Shown: piece by piece, positions 32,719-47,385 of the stretch
Numbering within the stretch: position 1 is the stretch's first letter
Layout of the letters: each line of letters opens with the position of its first letter
From: Symbiodinium natans
Taxonomy: Eukaryota > Sar > Dinophyceae > Suessiales > Symbiodiniaceae
Reading direction: 5' to 3'
DNA length: 64,000 bases
NCBI GenBank assembly: GCA_905221605.1
Contig: CAJNDS010001780.1
Coordinates: forward strand, 62,001-126,000
The notes under the pieces: generated by a model
Seen by the model: the letters and a program-made list of their open reading frames with translations, nothing else
The model's database searches: none
Told to the model about the DNA's origin: nothing
Translations under genes and position numbers: made by a program

Positions 32719-35700
32719 GCACAAAGAAGGGAGCATTATGGTGTTCTTAAGGGAGGGGGGTTCGTACCTAGGGAACATTAGGGAAGCTTAGGGAGCCTTA
32801 GGGAGTAGTGGGAAGTAGTAGGGAATCTTAGGTTACACACCCCCCAAACCCTAAACCCTAAACCCAAAACCCAAAACCCTACACCCTAAACCCTAAACCC
32901 TAAACCCTAAACCCTAAACCCTAAACCCTAAACCCTAAACCCTAAACCCTAAACCCTAAACCCTAAACCCTAAACCGCCCTAAACAACCCTAAACCCTAA
33001 AACCCTAAAACCCTTAGACCCTTTAAACCCTTAACCCCTAAGCCCTGAGCCCTAAACTCCCTAAGCCCCTGCGCCCCTCTGTTTGGAGGTCCCCCCGCAC
33101 AAGAGTCTGGGAGCAGCGAGGACGGGGCCTTATGGGGGTTTACGAAAATCGGGCTTGGGGTAGAGGGTAAAATAGGACCCCTAATTTCGGAAGCCCCCTT
33201 ATGGGCGTGGTAGGGATGCGGAGTTTTGGGTTTAAGGCGTTCAAGGGCTGAGGGTTTAGTTGGCCTGGAGTTTAGCTAGGGCAGTTTCGGGCTTAGGCTT
33301 TAGGGCTTTAGCACTAAACCCTAAACCCTGAACCCCAAACCCCAAACCCTAAACCTCCTTAAAACCTCCCTACGATCAGCTCCGGCTCGGGTTGCAGCAG
33401 CCAGGAGGAGGACTCGAGCGACGATCAGGTGGCATCCTAAGATTTGGGCCTCGGCCTTTTTGGGGCTTTTTGGGGACTTTGCGGGCTTTTTAGGGCTGCT
33501 TTAGGGGATTTTGGGGTGGTTTAGGGCTGTTTAGGGGTTTAAGGGTTTTTAGGGGTTGTTTGCTGCTTTTGGGGCTGTTTAGGGTTTTTAGGGCTGTTTA
33601 GGTTTGTTTAGGGCTTTTTGGGGTTGTTTAGGGCTTTTTGGGGTTGTGGGGGCTTGTTGAGGGTTTCTTTTATGCTTTTTTTTGGGGGGGCGGGATTTAG
33701 GGCTTTTTGGGTTTTTGGGGTGTCTAGGGTGTTGAGGGTGTTTAGACGGTGTTTGGGCTTATCAGTCCGGGGGTTCAGGATTTCGATGCTTCAGGCTTTA
33801 GGAGTTTCAGGGTCTAGGATTTAAAATGGAAGGTAGAGGTACTGCACCACACCCTAAGTACCTCCGTCCTCCTCACGAGGGCCTCATGTTGGTGTTGGGT
33901 AGGGCGTAGTTGGGGTAGGCCAGCCCTCAACCCTCAACCCTCAACCCCCTTCAGCCCCAAAGAGAACCCTCTCCATCTTGACAGAGAGACTTGTTGGGTT
34001 TAAGGTTTGGGTTTAGGGTTAGTAAGGACGCATCTTCCGCGCTAGAATCCGAGATGAATGGGTGTAGGGAGTGGGGTTTAGGGTTCAGGGTTCAGGGTTC
34101 AGGGTTTAGGGGTCAGGGTTTCGATGAACTTACTCAAGCCGGAAAAGGGAACTCTTTATTCTCCGGAGGGTCTTCGAGCACGGCTTTCGGGTTCAGGATA
34201 ATTTTGGAACTGCCATGACTCCCTCAACCCCAAAACCCTAAATCCTTAACCCAAAGCCCCTAAACCCTCAACCCTAAAACCCCAAAACCCTAAACCCCAA
34301 ACCCTAAACCCTCAACCCCTAAACCCTAAACCCTAAACCCCAAACCCTAAACCCTAAACCCTCAAACCCTAAAACCCGTGCGCCTTGAGCTGGGAGACCC
34401 GGAGCCCGCGCAGCCTGAGGTGCTTGCAGCGGGCAGCGACATGCTAACTCGGCAAAGCACGTCCTACAAGATGCACAAGGTCAGGGTTTAGGGTTCAGGG
34501 GTTTAGGGTTTAGGGTTTAGGGTTTAGGGTTTAGGGTTTAGGGTTTGGGAGTTTAGGGTTTAGGGCCAGCTTAGGGTTTAGGGTTCAGGGTTTGCACAGG
34601 GTTTATAGGGTTGAGGGCTTAGGGTTCAGGGTTTTGGGGGGCCTGCAACGACGACTACAATTGTTTTTGCAGGGGTTTCGGGCTCAGACCGCCGAAGCTG
34701 GGATGTTCCCCCTTATACTAGCAGTTGCTAAGGGATAATAGTGCCCCCTATTCGGATCCCGATTAAGCTAGAAGAAGGGGGAACATCCCAACCCCTGAGC
34801 CCTAACCCCTAAACCCTAAGCCCTAAACCCTAGACCCTAAACCCTAAACCCTAAACCCTAAACCCTAAACCCTAAACCCCTGAGCCCTAAACCCTAAAGC
34901 CTACACCCCAAGGTTGGGGTGTGGGATCTGGGATGGGCCCGACCGCCCTGCTCCGGTTTAGGGTTTAGGGTTTAGGGTTTAGGGTTTAGGGTTTAGGGTT
35001 TAGGGTTTAGGGCTCCGCACAAGGTTTGTGGGGCTGTGGTGTGGGCTTCCAAAATTTTGGCGGCGTTAAGGGTTTTTGAGGTGAATGAGTTTGTGGGCAT
35101 TCAGGGTTCAGGGCTTTTGGAGTTTTGGTTTTAAGGCTGTTAAGGGGTTCTAGTGGGCGTTGCGGGCCACGAGGTTCAGGCTTAAGGCTTTCGAGTTAAG
35201 CCTTCAGCCCTCGCCCTAAACCTAGACAGGCTGTTGCGTTTTTGCTTGAGACGGGGGCTGGGATGGTCAACATGCCATGCCAAGACCTCATTAATGTCCT
35301 CCTCACACAGCCCCTAAACCCAAGGCTCTAAACGCACGAACTGGTAACAATTGCTATTCCAATGAGTAGCATAACTCACAAAACTTAGCCTTACAGAATC
35401 GCGTTCCCGGTACACCCTGCCTTTCTGCCACGATAACGCAGTTACCATTGGCCACCCGGTTGAAGCTTTTCCAAGAAGGCTCCTAAACCCTAAACCCTAA
35501 ACCCTAAACCCTAAACCCTAAACCCTAAACCCTAAATTTAAGAGCCTCCGGCTCAAGCCGCCGACCCCGCTGGAGCATAGTTGAGAGGTCTAAACCCGCT
35601 CGCATGGTTCGAAGATCATCCCAGCCTGCTCGGCAGAGTTCTGTGAAACGTTTGGGGGGGCAGCACCAGGACAAGCTCAAGTGTGGGGGTTGGGGGGGAG

Positions 35701-38700
35701 GGGGGGGTGGTGGGGGGGGGGGGGTGGGTGGGAGGGGGGGGGGGGGGGGGGAGGAGGGAGGATGGGGTGGGGGGCGGGGGGGGGGGGGGGGGGTGGGGGG
35801 GGGTGGGGGGGGGTGCCAAAAAACCGCTGAGTCCGTACTGAACCGCCGTTTACGCTGTGCAGGTGGAGCGGGGTCACTTGACCCACACCCCCCCCCCCCC
35901 CCCCGCGTTTTGGGGGGTAAGGAGGGAAAGAGGGAGGTTTTCACCTCCTCAAACCCATCCAACACGCCGCCAGGGTCGGCGGACCCTAAACCCTAAACCC
36001 TCAACCCTCCCTCCGAAACCCTAAACCTAAACCCTAAACCCTACACGCTAAACCCTAAGCCCTAAGCCCTAAGCCCTAAACTCCAAGAAGTTTGGAGCAC
36101 CGACATCCCCCCTGGGGCACCCATTACCTTCAACCCAAACCCAAGCCTCCAAAACCCCAAACGAGAAAACTTAAACCCTAAAGCCTAAAACCGTAGGGTT
36201 TGTGTTCGGGTTCAGGGCTTAGGGTATAGGGTTTAAAACCCTGAAAGCCTGAAACCCTAAAACCGAAATTCTGAACCCTAAGCCCTCCTACATCTTCCAC
36301 CCTCAACCCTCAAACCCTTGGAGTCCCGCCTGCAGGCCAAAGCCGAGAGTACCAAGGCCTTTTTTTTTGGGGGGGGAGGGGGGGGGGGTTGGTTGAGAGG
36401 AGAAAGCCCTAAACCCAAAACCCAAACCCTAAACCCTAAACCCTAAACCCTAAGCCCTAAGCCCTAAACCCTAACCCCAAGGGGGCTTTCGCGGAAAGAG
36501 TTTCAGTAGGGCCTCAGGGGGTTTACAGGGCTTTTAGACGGTGTTCAGAAGGGGTAATGGGGCCCTGAACCCCGAACCTTAAACCCCCCCTCCTCTGCCC
36601 CAGGCAAGATACACATCCCGCTGCGCAGTCGGCTTTCGGGACCGTCAACCCTAAACCTTAAAGCCTAAACCCTTGTAGGGTTTAGGGGTTAGGGTTTGGA
36701 ATTTAGGGTTTAGGATTCAGGGTTTAGGGTTTATAGACCTTAAACTCTAAACCCAAACACAAACGTGCTTTGCATGCAGTGACAGCGCTGGATAAGAAAC
36801 CTGTAAGTCTTGGCGACAGTACCCTGGATTTCTTAGCTCTGAAGCCCACCGATTTTCCGGAATTATCACCTCCACAATCTTAAGGGTACCCTCGATGTCC
36901 TTATCTATGTCTAAATTGGGATTCGAGCGAGTATTGTTCGAATTAGAACGGCGACACCTTATCCATTGGCCTGACCGTTCGATTTCTGAATTGGGGGGTC
37001 CTCGCCTTAAAAAAGAAACCAACCCCCCCCCCCCCCCCCCCTCACCACCCCACCCCACCCCCATCCTCAAATCAGAAACCCTCAAACCTAAACACTAAGC
37101 CCCAAACCCTAAACCCTAAAGCCTAAACCCTAAGCCCTAAACCCCTAAGCCCTAAACCCAAAACCCTAAACCCTAAATCTAAACCCTAAAACCTAAGACA
37201 GGCCAGCTTCAAGCGCCCTCAGTGGTATATGCTGATCTTCGGGAATGTGCTCTGCCTCATGGCCGGCATCATCGACGTAGGCGTGGCAGGGTTTCGGGTT
37301 TAGGGTTTAGGGTTTCGGGTTTAGGATGTCTCTTAGAAGAACCCTTCAATGCAGGCTCCATCAAAGCCTTCGACGTTCCGACGACCCACGTCACAGGACC
37401 CTGCGGGTTGACGGGGCGTTGATTAAACCCCAAACCCTAAACCCTAAACCCTAAACCCTAAACCCTAAACCCTAAACCCTAAACCCTAAACCCTAAACCC
37501 TAAACCCTAAACCCTAGAACCCTAGAACCCTAAGACCCCTAAAAGCCTACAACGACCCGAACCCTCCGCACCCTCAATATACCTCTGGTATATGCGGGAG
37601 CATGCCTCAGGCTGTCACGGTTGCACCTGCTACTGAGTGAAGGGTGGTTAACATGAGGCTGTAGGGAAATGGAGATACAGATAGGGCCCACCCTAACCTT
37701 CAACTCGAGCCCCTAGACCCTAAACCCTAAAGCCTAACCCCAAAACCCAAAACCCAAAACCTTAAATCCTAAACCCTGAACCCTGAACCCTGAACCCTGG
37801 ACCCTAAACCCTAAACCAAAGCTCAAGCGACGAAAGGCAACACGGCCAAGCTCGGCCTCTTTCTGGAAAACGAGAGCGTGGCGGGTGTCGGGGGCGAGCA
37901 GGTGCGGTTTGGGGTTTAGGGTTTCGGGTTTCGGGTTTAGGGTTTAGGGGTTTAAGGTCTAGGGTTTAGGGGGTAGGGTTTAGGGTTTAGGGTTTGGGGC
38001 TTGGGGTTTTGGGATTCGGGTTTAGGGTCTCCTAAGCCCCAAGTTCCTGAGCCAAAGCCTTGCGAGTTTCCCGGAAAAATCGTGGCCCCTGACCCCTCAG
38101 CCGAGTTCGGAGAATCACCTGCCCCTCCTCAAGCCAGGGACTCTCTCTGCTCTGTATCCTAAACCCTCAACCCTAAACCCTCAACCCTCAACCCGAAACC
38201 CTAAGCCCTCGAATCCCACAAGCAAAGCCCCCCCCCCCCCCCCCCCCCCCCCGCCCCTAAACCCTAAACCCTGAACCCTAAACCCTAAACCCTAAACCCT
38301 AAACCCTGAGCCTTAAACCCGAAACCTAAACCCTAAATACTAAATCCTAAATCCTAAATCCTAAGCCCTTTCCCACAAGGCCAAGCAGATGGGCTTCTGC
38401 GTGCTCTTCTTCGGCCCCTTGCCACATTTTTCATCCCCACCCTCAAAACCCGAAGCCCTAAACTATAAACTCCCTGAGCCCTAAAATACTCTAAAGCGCC
38501 GGCTCCTAGCAGACCCTGTGGGGTTTAGGGTTTAGGGTTTAGGGTTTAGGGTTTAGGGTTTAGAGATTTTGGGGGTGCTGCTTGAAGCTCGGAGTTCTTC
38601 AGCCAGCTTATGGTTTGGGATTCCGCTGGCCTTCGATCTGTGGCGACAGCCCACGGCCAGCCTAAGCTGGCAAAGTGCACAGTCATGTGTTGGGCGGAGT

Positions 38701-41700
38701 TCATGCCACGTAGGAGACCGTAAGGAATCTTACGAAGATTCGGTGGCAAGCCTCCCTGAATCTTCCCCGACCCTAAACCCTAAACCCTAAACCCTAAACC
38801 CTAAGCCCTAAACCCTAAACCCTACACCCTAAACCCTAAACCCCAAACCCCAAACCCCAAACCCTAAACCCTAAGCCCCCTGAACCCCCTAAACCCTCCA
38901 AACCCAAGACGCACCAACAGAAACAGGCCTCGGCTCATTCCTCTGCGGCCTGATCATCCCGAAGACCCAGCGCCTGGGTTGCTTCATGGGTGAGGGGTTT
39001 AGGGTTTAGGGTTTAGGGTTTAGGGGGTGTAGGGTTTAGTTAGGGTTTAGGGTTTTGGGTTTGGGGGGGGGGATCATCCCAAAGACCCAGCGCCTGGGTT
39101 GCTTCATGCTGGTAAGATGGTACTATCAGAGCATGGTAGGGTTTGGGGTTTAGGGTTTGGGCTTTAGGGTTTAGTACTCTAATGATACAGTACCCTAAAC
39201 CTAAACCCCTAACCCTAAACCTTGAACCCCAAAGCCCTAAACCCCAAAGCCCTAAACCCCAAATCCCGAACCCAAGCAACCGAGGATCCACTTCGGCGGC
39301 AAGGGCTTGTACGGCACAGCACTGATCGCCGAGTGCACCTCGATGGGATGATCCTTTTTTGGGTTTAGGGTTGAATTAGGGTTTAGGGTTTTAGGGTTTT
39401 AGGGTTTTTGAGTTTTTGGGTTTTTGGGTTTAGGGTTTAGGGTTTAGGGGAAGAGGTTGCTTAGGGTTTTCTTACCAGTTCATAGTGGGTAGCTGGGCCA
39501 ATATTACTCCCTACTAAGCACTAGTGAGTTTTTGGGGCTTTGGGATTTATCCTCCTAAGGCTTCGCCGTGCCTCTGGGTCCCATGGCACACACACACACA
39601 AATGGTTCATGGGCTTCCCTACTACCCCCAGCCCCCCTCTCTACTACACCAGCCCCCCCCCCCCCCCAATACCCCTAGGTTCCATCCCTAAATGGCCTTA
39701 ATTATGGGGGGAACCTAGGAAAGGAATAGAAGGCAGTGAGCATATGTGGCTAGGAAAGATGTCGCAAGACAAAAAGGGTGTTCCTCGTACTTTTGTAGTT
39801 TTGGAGCCGGGGGACCCACAAGCCCCAAACCGCTAAACCCTAAACAGTAAACCCTAAACCCTAAAGCCCCTGAACCTCCGTGTGTGAGCGGGTTCTAAGG
39901 CGTCCTTCTGCTCTGCGCGAAGTTCTGGCCGAACCACGAAGCCGGGTTGCTCCGGAGATGGGGGCTTGGTTCAGGTTTAGGGTTTAGGGCTTAGGGTTTA
40001 GGTTCAGGGTTAGGGTTTAGGGTTTGGGGTTTAGGGTTTGGGGTTTAAGGTTTACAGTTTAGGGTCAAGCCCTTAGACCCTAAACCCCCAAGATCTGCAC
40101 TGCTTCTGATCGTGACTGCAAGTTCGGTGCGACGACCAAACCCCAAACCCCAAACCCCAAACCCCAAACCCCAAACCCCAAACCCCAAACCCTAAACCCC
40201 AAACCCTAAAGAAACCTAACCTCCTCCCTGGCCCAGTACGCTCCCTACTGGGCCGCCATGGCGGCGGGGCTTCAGAACGCCATGTGCACCATGCACTTCG
40301 GCGCCATCGTGCCCTGGCCGTTGACAAACACTAAACCCTAAACCCTAAACCCTAAGCCCTAACCCCTAAACCCTAAACCCTAAACCCTAAACCCTAAACC
40401 CTAAACCCAGGCTGTTTCAAGGAGGACGGGGGTGGGGTTGGTTTTATTTTGAGGTGGTTTTTTTATGTCACATCCAGGGCCTTCAGCCCTAAGAGAGCAG
40501 TAGGGTCTAGGGTTTAGGGTTTTTCGGGTTTGGGGTTTGGGGTTTGGGGTTTCGGGTTTCGGGTTTCGGGTTTAGGCCCGAAATGCCTAAACGGTTTAGG
40601 GTTTAGACATTTCGGGTGTAGGGCTTAGGATGTCCACACGAGTTCCTCTGAGGAACCCTGGCCCGGCCACTGAAGTTGAAGGGACCAGGACCCTTGCGCT
40701 AATTTTGAACCCTTACACCCCCTAAACCCCCTGAGCCCCCTTGAGCCCCTTGAACCTATTTAGACCCTAAACCCTAAACCCTACACCCTAAACCCTAAAC
40801 CCTCAACCCTCAACCCTAAACCCTAGACCCTAAACCCTAAACCCTAAACCCTCAACCCTCAACCCTCAACCCTCAACCCTAAACCCTCAACCCTAAACCC
40901 TAAACCCTAAACCCCTAAACCCTAAACCCTAAACCCCCAAAGCGCCTCGAGCTCCCGAGGTGCGTACCACCCACGTGACGGGGACCATGACCGACATCGG
41001 CTCCACCTCCGGTCGAGCCGCCCTCCGGCCCCCGAAGTTGGGAGGGTTTAGGGTTTAGGGTTTAGGGTTTAGGGTTTAGGGTTTAGGGCCTAGGGTTTAG
41101 GGTTTGGGGCTGAGGGTTTAGGGTTAGGGCTTCAGGATTTCTGGGTTGGAGTATGGGGATGTCAGGGTTGGGGGGATTCCGGGGTCTGGGGTTGAGGGTT
41201 TAGCGGATTTGGGGCTTAGGGTTTCATGAAGGAAGGGGGCTTTGGATTCCGGGGGCGCTTCGGGTTGCGGGGTTTAGGCTTAGGGGTTTTGGGCTTTTGG
41301 GACGAGGGTGATTCTGGCAAGTGAGATTTTCGTGGGATTCGTAAGTGGTTAGTAAGTAGGGATATCACAACTAGGAGAACCCCAATTCGGGTCCTTTGTA
41401 GGGTACTACCCCTATAGCCCTAAGCCCCAAGCCCCAGGCCCCAAGAAGCCCGAAGAAGCCCTAAGAAGCCCCAAGAAGCCCGAAGAAGCCCTAAGAAGCC
41501 CTACGAAGCCCAAGAAACCCAAAGCAAGCCCTGGGCTTGCTAAGGGCTTTGAAAACCTCAGCCCCCGAATGCGACCAAAATCGCGAATCCGAAGCCCTAA
41601 AAATCCTTGGGTTCAGGGTTTTAGGGTTTTAGGGTTTTAGGGTTTTAGGGTTTTAGGGTTTTAGGGTTTTAGGGTTTAGGGTTTTAGGGTTTAGGGTTGT

Positions 41701-44700
41701 AAGGGTAGTTTCATGGGCCCTTGACATCAATCATCCCCTTAACTTTGTCATAGTGGGGTAACATTTTACAGTTTCAAGGGCAGCTAAACACAATAAGGAA
41801 CAGAAACTTGAATTTTTTATGCTATCCCAACCATGAACTAGATTTGGATTCGGGTTAGGGTTTCGGTAGGGTTTAGGATGGATTTCGGCTGGTTTGAAGC
41901 CCACCACACAAGTAATCCTTTTTTTTTGACGGCCTAGTTACACAGCAGAACAGGGCCCCTACTTGTTGCTCGTGAAGCCGCCATTTGGGATTAAGGGCTT
42001 CTTGTCAGGGCTTGTGCTTTTAAACCCTAAACCCTAAACCCTAAACCCTAAACCCTAAACCCTAAACCCTAAACCCTAAACCCTAAACCCTAAACCCTAA
42101 ACCTTAAACCCTAAACAGGTGATGCTGTGCGTGCGGCGCTTCTTCCACAAGGAGGGATCAGGTGGGCCCGAAGCAAGGGTAGAATCGCTTTGCACGTCGC
42201 CATCCCCCGACCCCATCGCCTTTACCCAGGGCCTCAACACCTAAACCCTAAACCCTAAACCCTAAACCCTACCCTAAACCCTAAACCCCAAACCCCAAAC
42301 CCTGAACCCTGAACCCTAATCCCTAAACCCTGAACCCTAAACCCTAAACCCGAAACCCGAAACCCTGAACCCTAAACCCTAAACCCTGAGCCCTGAGCCC
42401 TAAACCCTAAACCCGAACCCTAAACCCTACACAAAAAAAACCCTAAACCCTAAACCCTGAACCCTAAACCCTAAACCCTAAACTCTAAACCCGAAACCCT
42501 AAACCCTAAACCCCCAAAGCCCGACCTCCAGGCACGCAGCTCCTGGATGAAGCGGAGCTGCACATAGACAAGAAGAAGCTGATGGCCCCGGGGCCGCGAT
42601 TTGTGCTTAGTTTGGGGGTTTAGGGTTTAGGGGTTTAAGGTTTAGGGTTTAGGGTGTCCGAAATTAAGGGTACCTTTTTGGGTCCGTATTGTAAGGGAAT
42701 GTACTATTTGGTGATCGATTTTGTCGATCCCTTCATTTTCGGAACCCCCCATTGGTGCTTGGTTTGGGGGTGTAGGGTTTAGGGCTTAGGGGTTTAGGGG
42801 CTTGGGGTTTAGGGGGGCTTAGGGGGGCTTAGGGGGCTTTAGGGCTGCTCAACTTTACGGGGCTTTAGGGGGCTTCGAGGGCATGGGGATTGTTGGGGTT
42901 GGCGGTCTAGGGTTTAGAGTTTCAGGGTTTTGGCAGTTTAGGGGTGAAAGGTTTGGGGGTTGGGGTTTGCAGGGTTTTAGGGTTTGGTGGCGGCTTAGGG
43001 GTTTCGGGTTTGGGGGCTTTTACGGCTTTGGCAGTTTGGGGGTTTGCTGTTGGGCGGTTTTGGGGTTTAGGCGATTGGGGGTTTAGGGGTTTGGCGGTTT
43101 AGGGGTTTTGGCGGTTTAGGGGTTTAGGGGGTTTGGTTTTGGTTGGGTTTCGGGGTTCCGGGGTTTAGGGGTTTTGGGTTTGAGGGGCTTTAGGGGTTCA
43201 GGATCTGGTCTTAGGATGTGACAAGGTTCTGCAGCTACTCAGACGGCCTTTATTCCCCTTTTTTGGACCCTTGTCAGGCCCTTTAAACCAACAAGGGCAC
43301 CTTTTTTATTCCTAGGTGACTCTTAGGTTTAGGTTGGGATGTTCATACTATCAGCTCCTTAATAGGGATTAGAGTACCCCCCCCCCCCCCCCCGTAATCC
43401 ATCTTAAGGGCTGTTCGTATAAGGGGGAGCATCCTAAGGCTTGCGGCTCAAGTCATCCGGGTGTGAGGGGAAAAGGCGACGCTACCCAAGATCCGAGAGA
43501 ACGGTGCCATGTTGCCAGGCCCAGCCCCCCTGCCAGGGGCGAAAGTTAAGCCCTAAACCCTAAACCCTGAACCCTAAACCCCAAACCCTAACCCTCAACC
43601 CTGAACTTTAAACCCTGAACCCTAAACCCTAAAGCCTAAACCCTAAATGCTAAACCCCAAGCCCTAGACCCTTTGATAGCATGTTGACCCTTCTAGGCCT
43701 TAGATCCCTGACCGAACAGGTCGAGCCCACAACCTGAAGCCCCAAAACCCTTCAGGACGTGAAGCCCAAGACTCTTGAACAGAACAAACAACTCCCCGAA
43801 ACTTTGCCTCGAAACTGTCCCCCCCGAAACCTGAACCCTGAAAGTTTGAGTCTGAATCTGAAGCTACTCACGTCTTGTGACATAAACGCTCCCAAAAGAA
43901 CGAACCAAACAACTGCCTGAACACAACTCTTCGGAACTTCCCCGGTTCCAGTTTGTGGAAGGGGTTCAGGGTTTAGGGTTTAGGGTTAGGGTTTCGGGGG
44001 GGGGGGGGGGGGGAGGGTTCGTTAATTCAACAAACCCTATTCCACCCTTCCGGCACTCCCGGGCCCAGAAACCTAAACCCTGGCCCCGAAGCCTTAAGCA
44101 CTAAGCCCTAAACCCAAAAAACCCTAAACCCTAGCCCCTAAGACCTAAACCCTAAACCCGAAGCCCTGACGAAGGTCCTGTTTTGGCCCCGTTCTTTGGG
44201 CATAAACCCTAAACCCTAAACCCTAAACCCTAAACCCTAAACCCTAAACCCTAAACCCTAAACCCTAAACCCTAAACCCTAAACCCTAAACCCTAAACCC
44301 TAAACCTCCGAGGTGCTAGTCCCTCTGTACATGAGCTTCTTCCTCGGCTGCGTGATCGGCGGCCCGACGGCGGTTAGGGTTTAGGGTTTAGGGTTTAGGG
44401 TTTAGGGTTTAGGGTTTAGGGTTTAGGGTTTAGGGTTTAGGGTTTAGGGTTTAGGGTTTAGGGTTTAGGGTTTAGGGTTTAGGGTTTAGGGTTTAGGGTT
44501 TAGGGTTTAGGGGGATAGCCCAGATACCCAAAGCCCTGAAGCCCTAAACCTTGGGATGTTGCCCCGTTTGCCAACAGTCCTTAATAGGGACGATCATCGG
44601 GGTACTATAATCCCTACTACTGTTCTGAAAAGGGGGAACATCCCAACCTGAAGCCCTAAAACCCTAAACCCTAAACCCTTAACCCTAAATCCTAAACCCT

Positions 44701-44875
44701 AAACCCTAAACCCTAAACCCTAAACCCTAAACCCGCCCGCCACCCCTCTCACCTCTGTTGGGGTAGGCGGGCGCAGTCGAGCGCTCAGCGAGACCACGGC
44801 AGGCTCTGCTACGCTGCAGAGCCTGCCCGGCACACCCCTGAAGGGGTCGCCAAGCTTGGTCGCCAAGCTCGTCTC

Positions 44876-44922
<47 letters not shown>

Positions 44923-46214
44923 TACCCTAAAATCCAGGGGGGGTCCTTTTTCAATTCCTGACCCTGGCCCTGGCCCTGGCGTGGCCCTGGACCTGGCCCT
45001 GACCCTGGCGCTGGCCCTGGCCCTGGCCCTGGCCCTGGCCCACTCCTGGGCCCTGGCCCTGGCCTGGTCCCTGCCCTGGCCCTGGCCCTGGCCCTGGTCC
45101 TGGTTCTGGCCCTGGGTCAGGGCAGAGGGCCAGGGCCCAAAACCAGGGTCAGAGCGAGGTCCAGGACCACGGTCAGGGCCGGGCCAGAGGCCCTAACTGG
45201 CAGGGCCAGGGCCAGGGCCAGGGCCGGGCAGGGCCAGGGCCAGAACCAGCGCCAGGGCAGGGCTAGGGCCTTCTGTACGCAGGCGGACCTTCAGTCAGCA
45301 GGGGAGCCTTAAACCCTTCCAGCGAGCAGGGGACCTTAAGCAGGGTGGCCTCAAACCCTTCCTAGTCCCAAAATGGGCTTAAGCCCTTCAAGTAGGCAGG
45401 GGGGACTGAACCCTCCCAGTAAGCAGGGGGGCAAAAACCTTCGAGTTGGCAGAAAGCTGCCAAAGAAGGCCCTGGAGCTTACAGGAAGCCCTGAAAGGAG
45501 ATTCTTGCAATTGCGGAGACTCTTCACGCGAAAATTTGAGAGGGCCCTTCGGCCCAGACCGTCCCCTGCGCAAAACTTGAGGGGGGGGGGTCCTTTGCCT
45601 TCTGCGCCCAAGTGACCTCCGAAATCAAGAGACATTCTTGGCACCCCCTCAAAGTCGCAAATGTTCCAGGCAGTGCTCGACATGCTGCCTTCTGACCCCA
45701 GATGACCTTCGACTTCCTAGTGTCCCAATCAGCCACTGTTCCCAAGTGACCCCCCCAAGAAATCGCCAACAGCTCGCCTCAAGTCCGGCAAGAGTTCACG
45801 ACTCGCAAATGTCCCAAGCATTCGCAGTGTTTTATCTTAGTGTGCTCTGAACATGTTCGATATGTGAAATTTTAATGGCTGGCTTGGCTTTGGCTGGCTC
45901 CGGTTTGGTTTCGTGATAAGTATTGTTTGGGTGGCCTCGGGGTGGGCATGTCTTCACACTAACGCGTTCAGCTGACCAATGCTACACCCTAAACCCTAAA
46001 CCCTAAACCCTAAACCCTAAACCCTAAACCCTAAACCCTAAACCCTAAACCCTAAACCTCCAAGTAGGCCTTTCAGTAGCTGGGACCCAGGTGCCGGGCT
46101 TTACCGCACGATGCAAGAGGATGTGTTCCTCATCCCTGCTGTGGTGACAGGCAGCTCCTGGGGCTGCGGGGTTTAGGGTTTAGGGTCTAGGGTTTAGGGT
46201 TTAGGGTTTAGGGT

Positions 46215-46281
<67 letters not shown>

Positions 46282-47350
46282 GCTTTGAGCACATGGAACA
46301 AACGGCTTTTTGGGGGCCCTCCCGACACCCGCACGCTCAGATGCTAAGAAGAGGTACCCGAGCATCTGGGGTCCCGTATGTTGGGCTTTTAAGGCGGATA
46401 TTTGGGGGTATGACCCTTGAAAGCGTCACAAACCCTTTGTCGTCTTGAGTTGGGACGCCCCGGAGCCCCAAAAGCTCCTTTCTCAACAGGGTTTAGGCTC
46501 AGGGTTTAGGGTCTAGGGATTAAGGGTTTAGGGAGCCTTGGTTCCATACGATCTTTTGGCCTCTTCGGAACCACGCCATCCCCTCCCCTGGCTATTAACC
46601 GACCACCCACACCCCTTATCTCTTTGGCTCATGAAATTACAGGGAATCTTTGTCCTTCACTTCACGAATACATGTACATGCACATATATATGTACATACA
46701 TAAACATTGGGGCTTCTAGAGGGGATTATAGTGGGGACTTAATTTCCTAAGTACCTATCAAGAGCCAGTAAGGCATGGTATGCTTATGTGACAATCTTCA
46801 GATGGGGCATTAGGGGGTTCCATTGGTTTTTGTTTGGACGGGGTTGTGATGCACAGGGTTGAGGGTTGAATCCAAAACCCTAAAGCCTGCCCGGCTTAGC
46901 GGTGAAGGGGCTGCGGATGATTTTGCCAGGCGTGCTTGGCCTCGTCTACAGCACTCTTCGATCCTTCGCCAGCATTTGAGTCCACAGCTCCACGATTCTG
47001 AAACCCCAAACCCTAAACCCGAAACCCTAAACCCCAAACCCTAAACCCTAAACCCTAAACCCTAAACCCTAAACCCTAAACCCTAAACCCTAAACCCCAA
47101 AACTTGATGGAGCCATACGTCTCCTCATTCTGCGTCGCTCTTTGAGTTTCGGCTTCCCTGTTTTTTTTTTTTATGATACTCGGAGGCTTGACAATGCTCC
47201 AGCTTTTCTCCTTGCCTGGTGGGTTTAGGGTTTAGGGTTTAGGGTTTAGGGAGTTAGGGGTTTTAGGGTCTAATTGTCCCACATTGCCGCCCTCTTCCTT
47301 CGCAAGCAACAACTCGCTGGTTGTGAACTGAAAGTCAAAAAAGTCTTTCG

Positions 47351-47385
<35 letters not shown>

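Noticed and set aside
45300-45450. CRISPR-like spaced repeats (AGCAGGGG units)
   Set aside because: Units are degenerate, spacing irregular, the context is a eukaryotic repeat element, and no cas-like genes occur.
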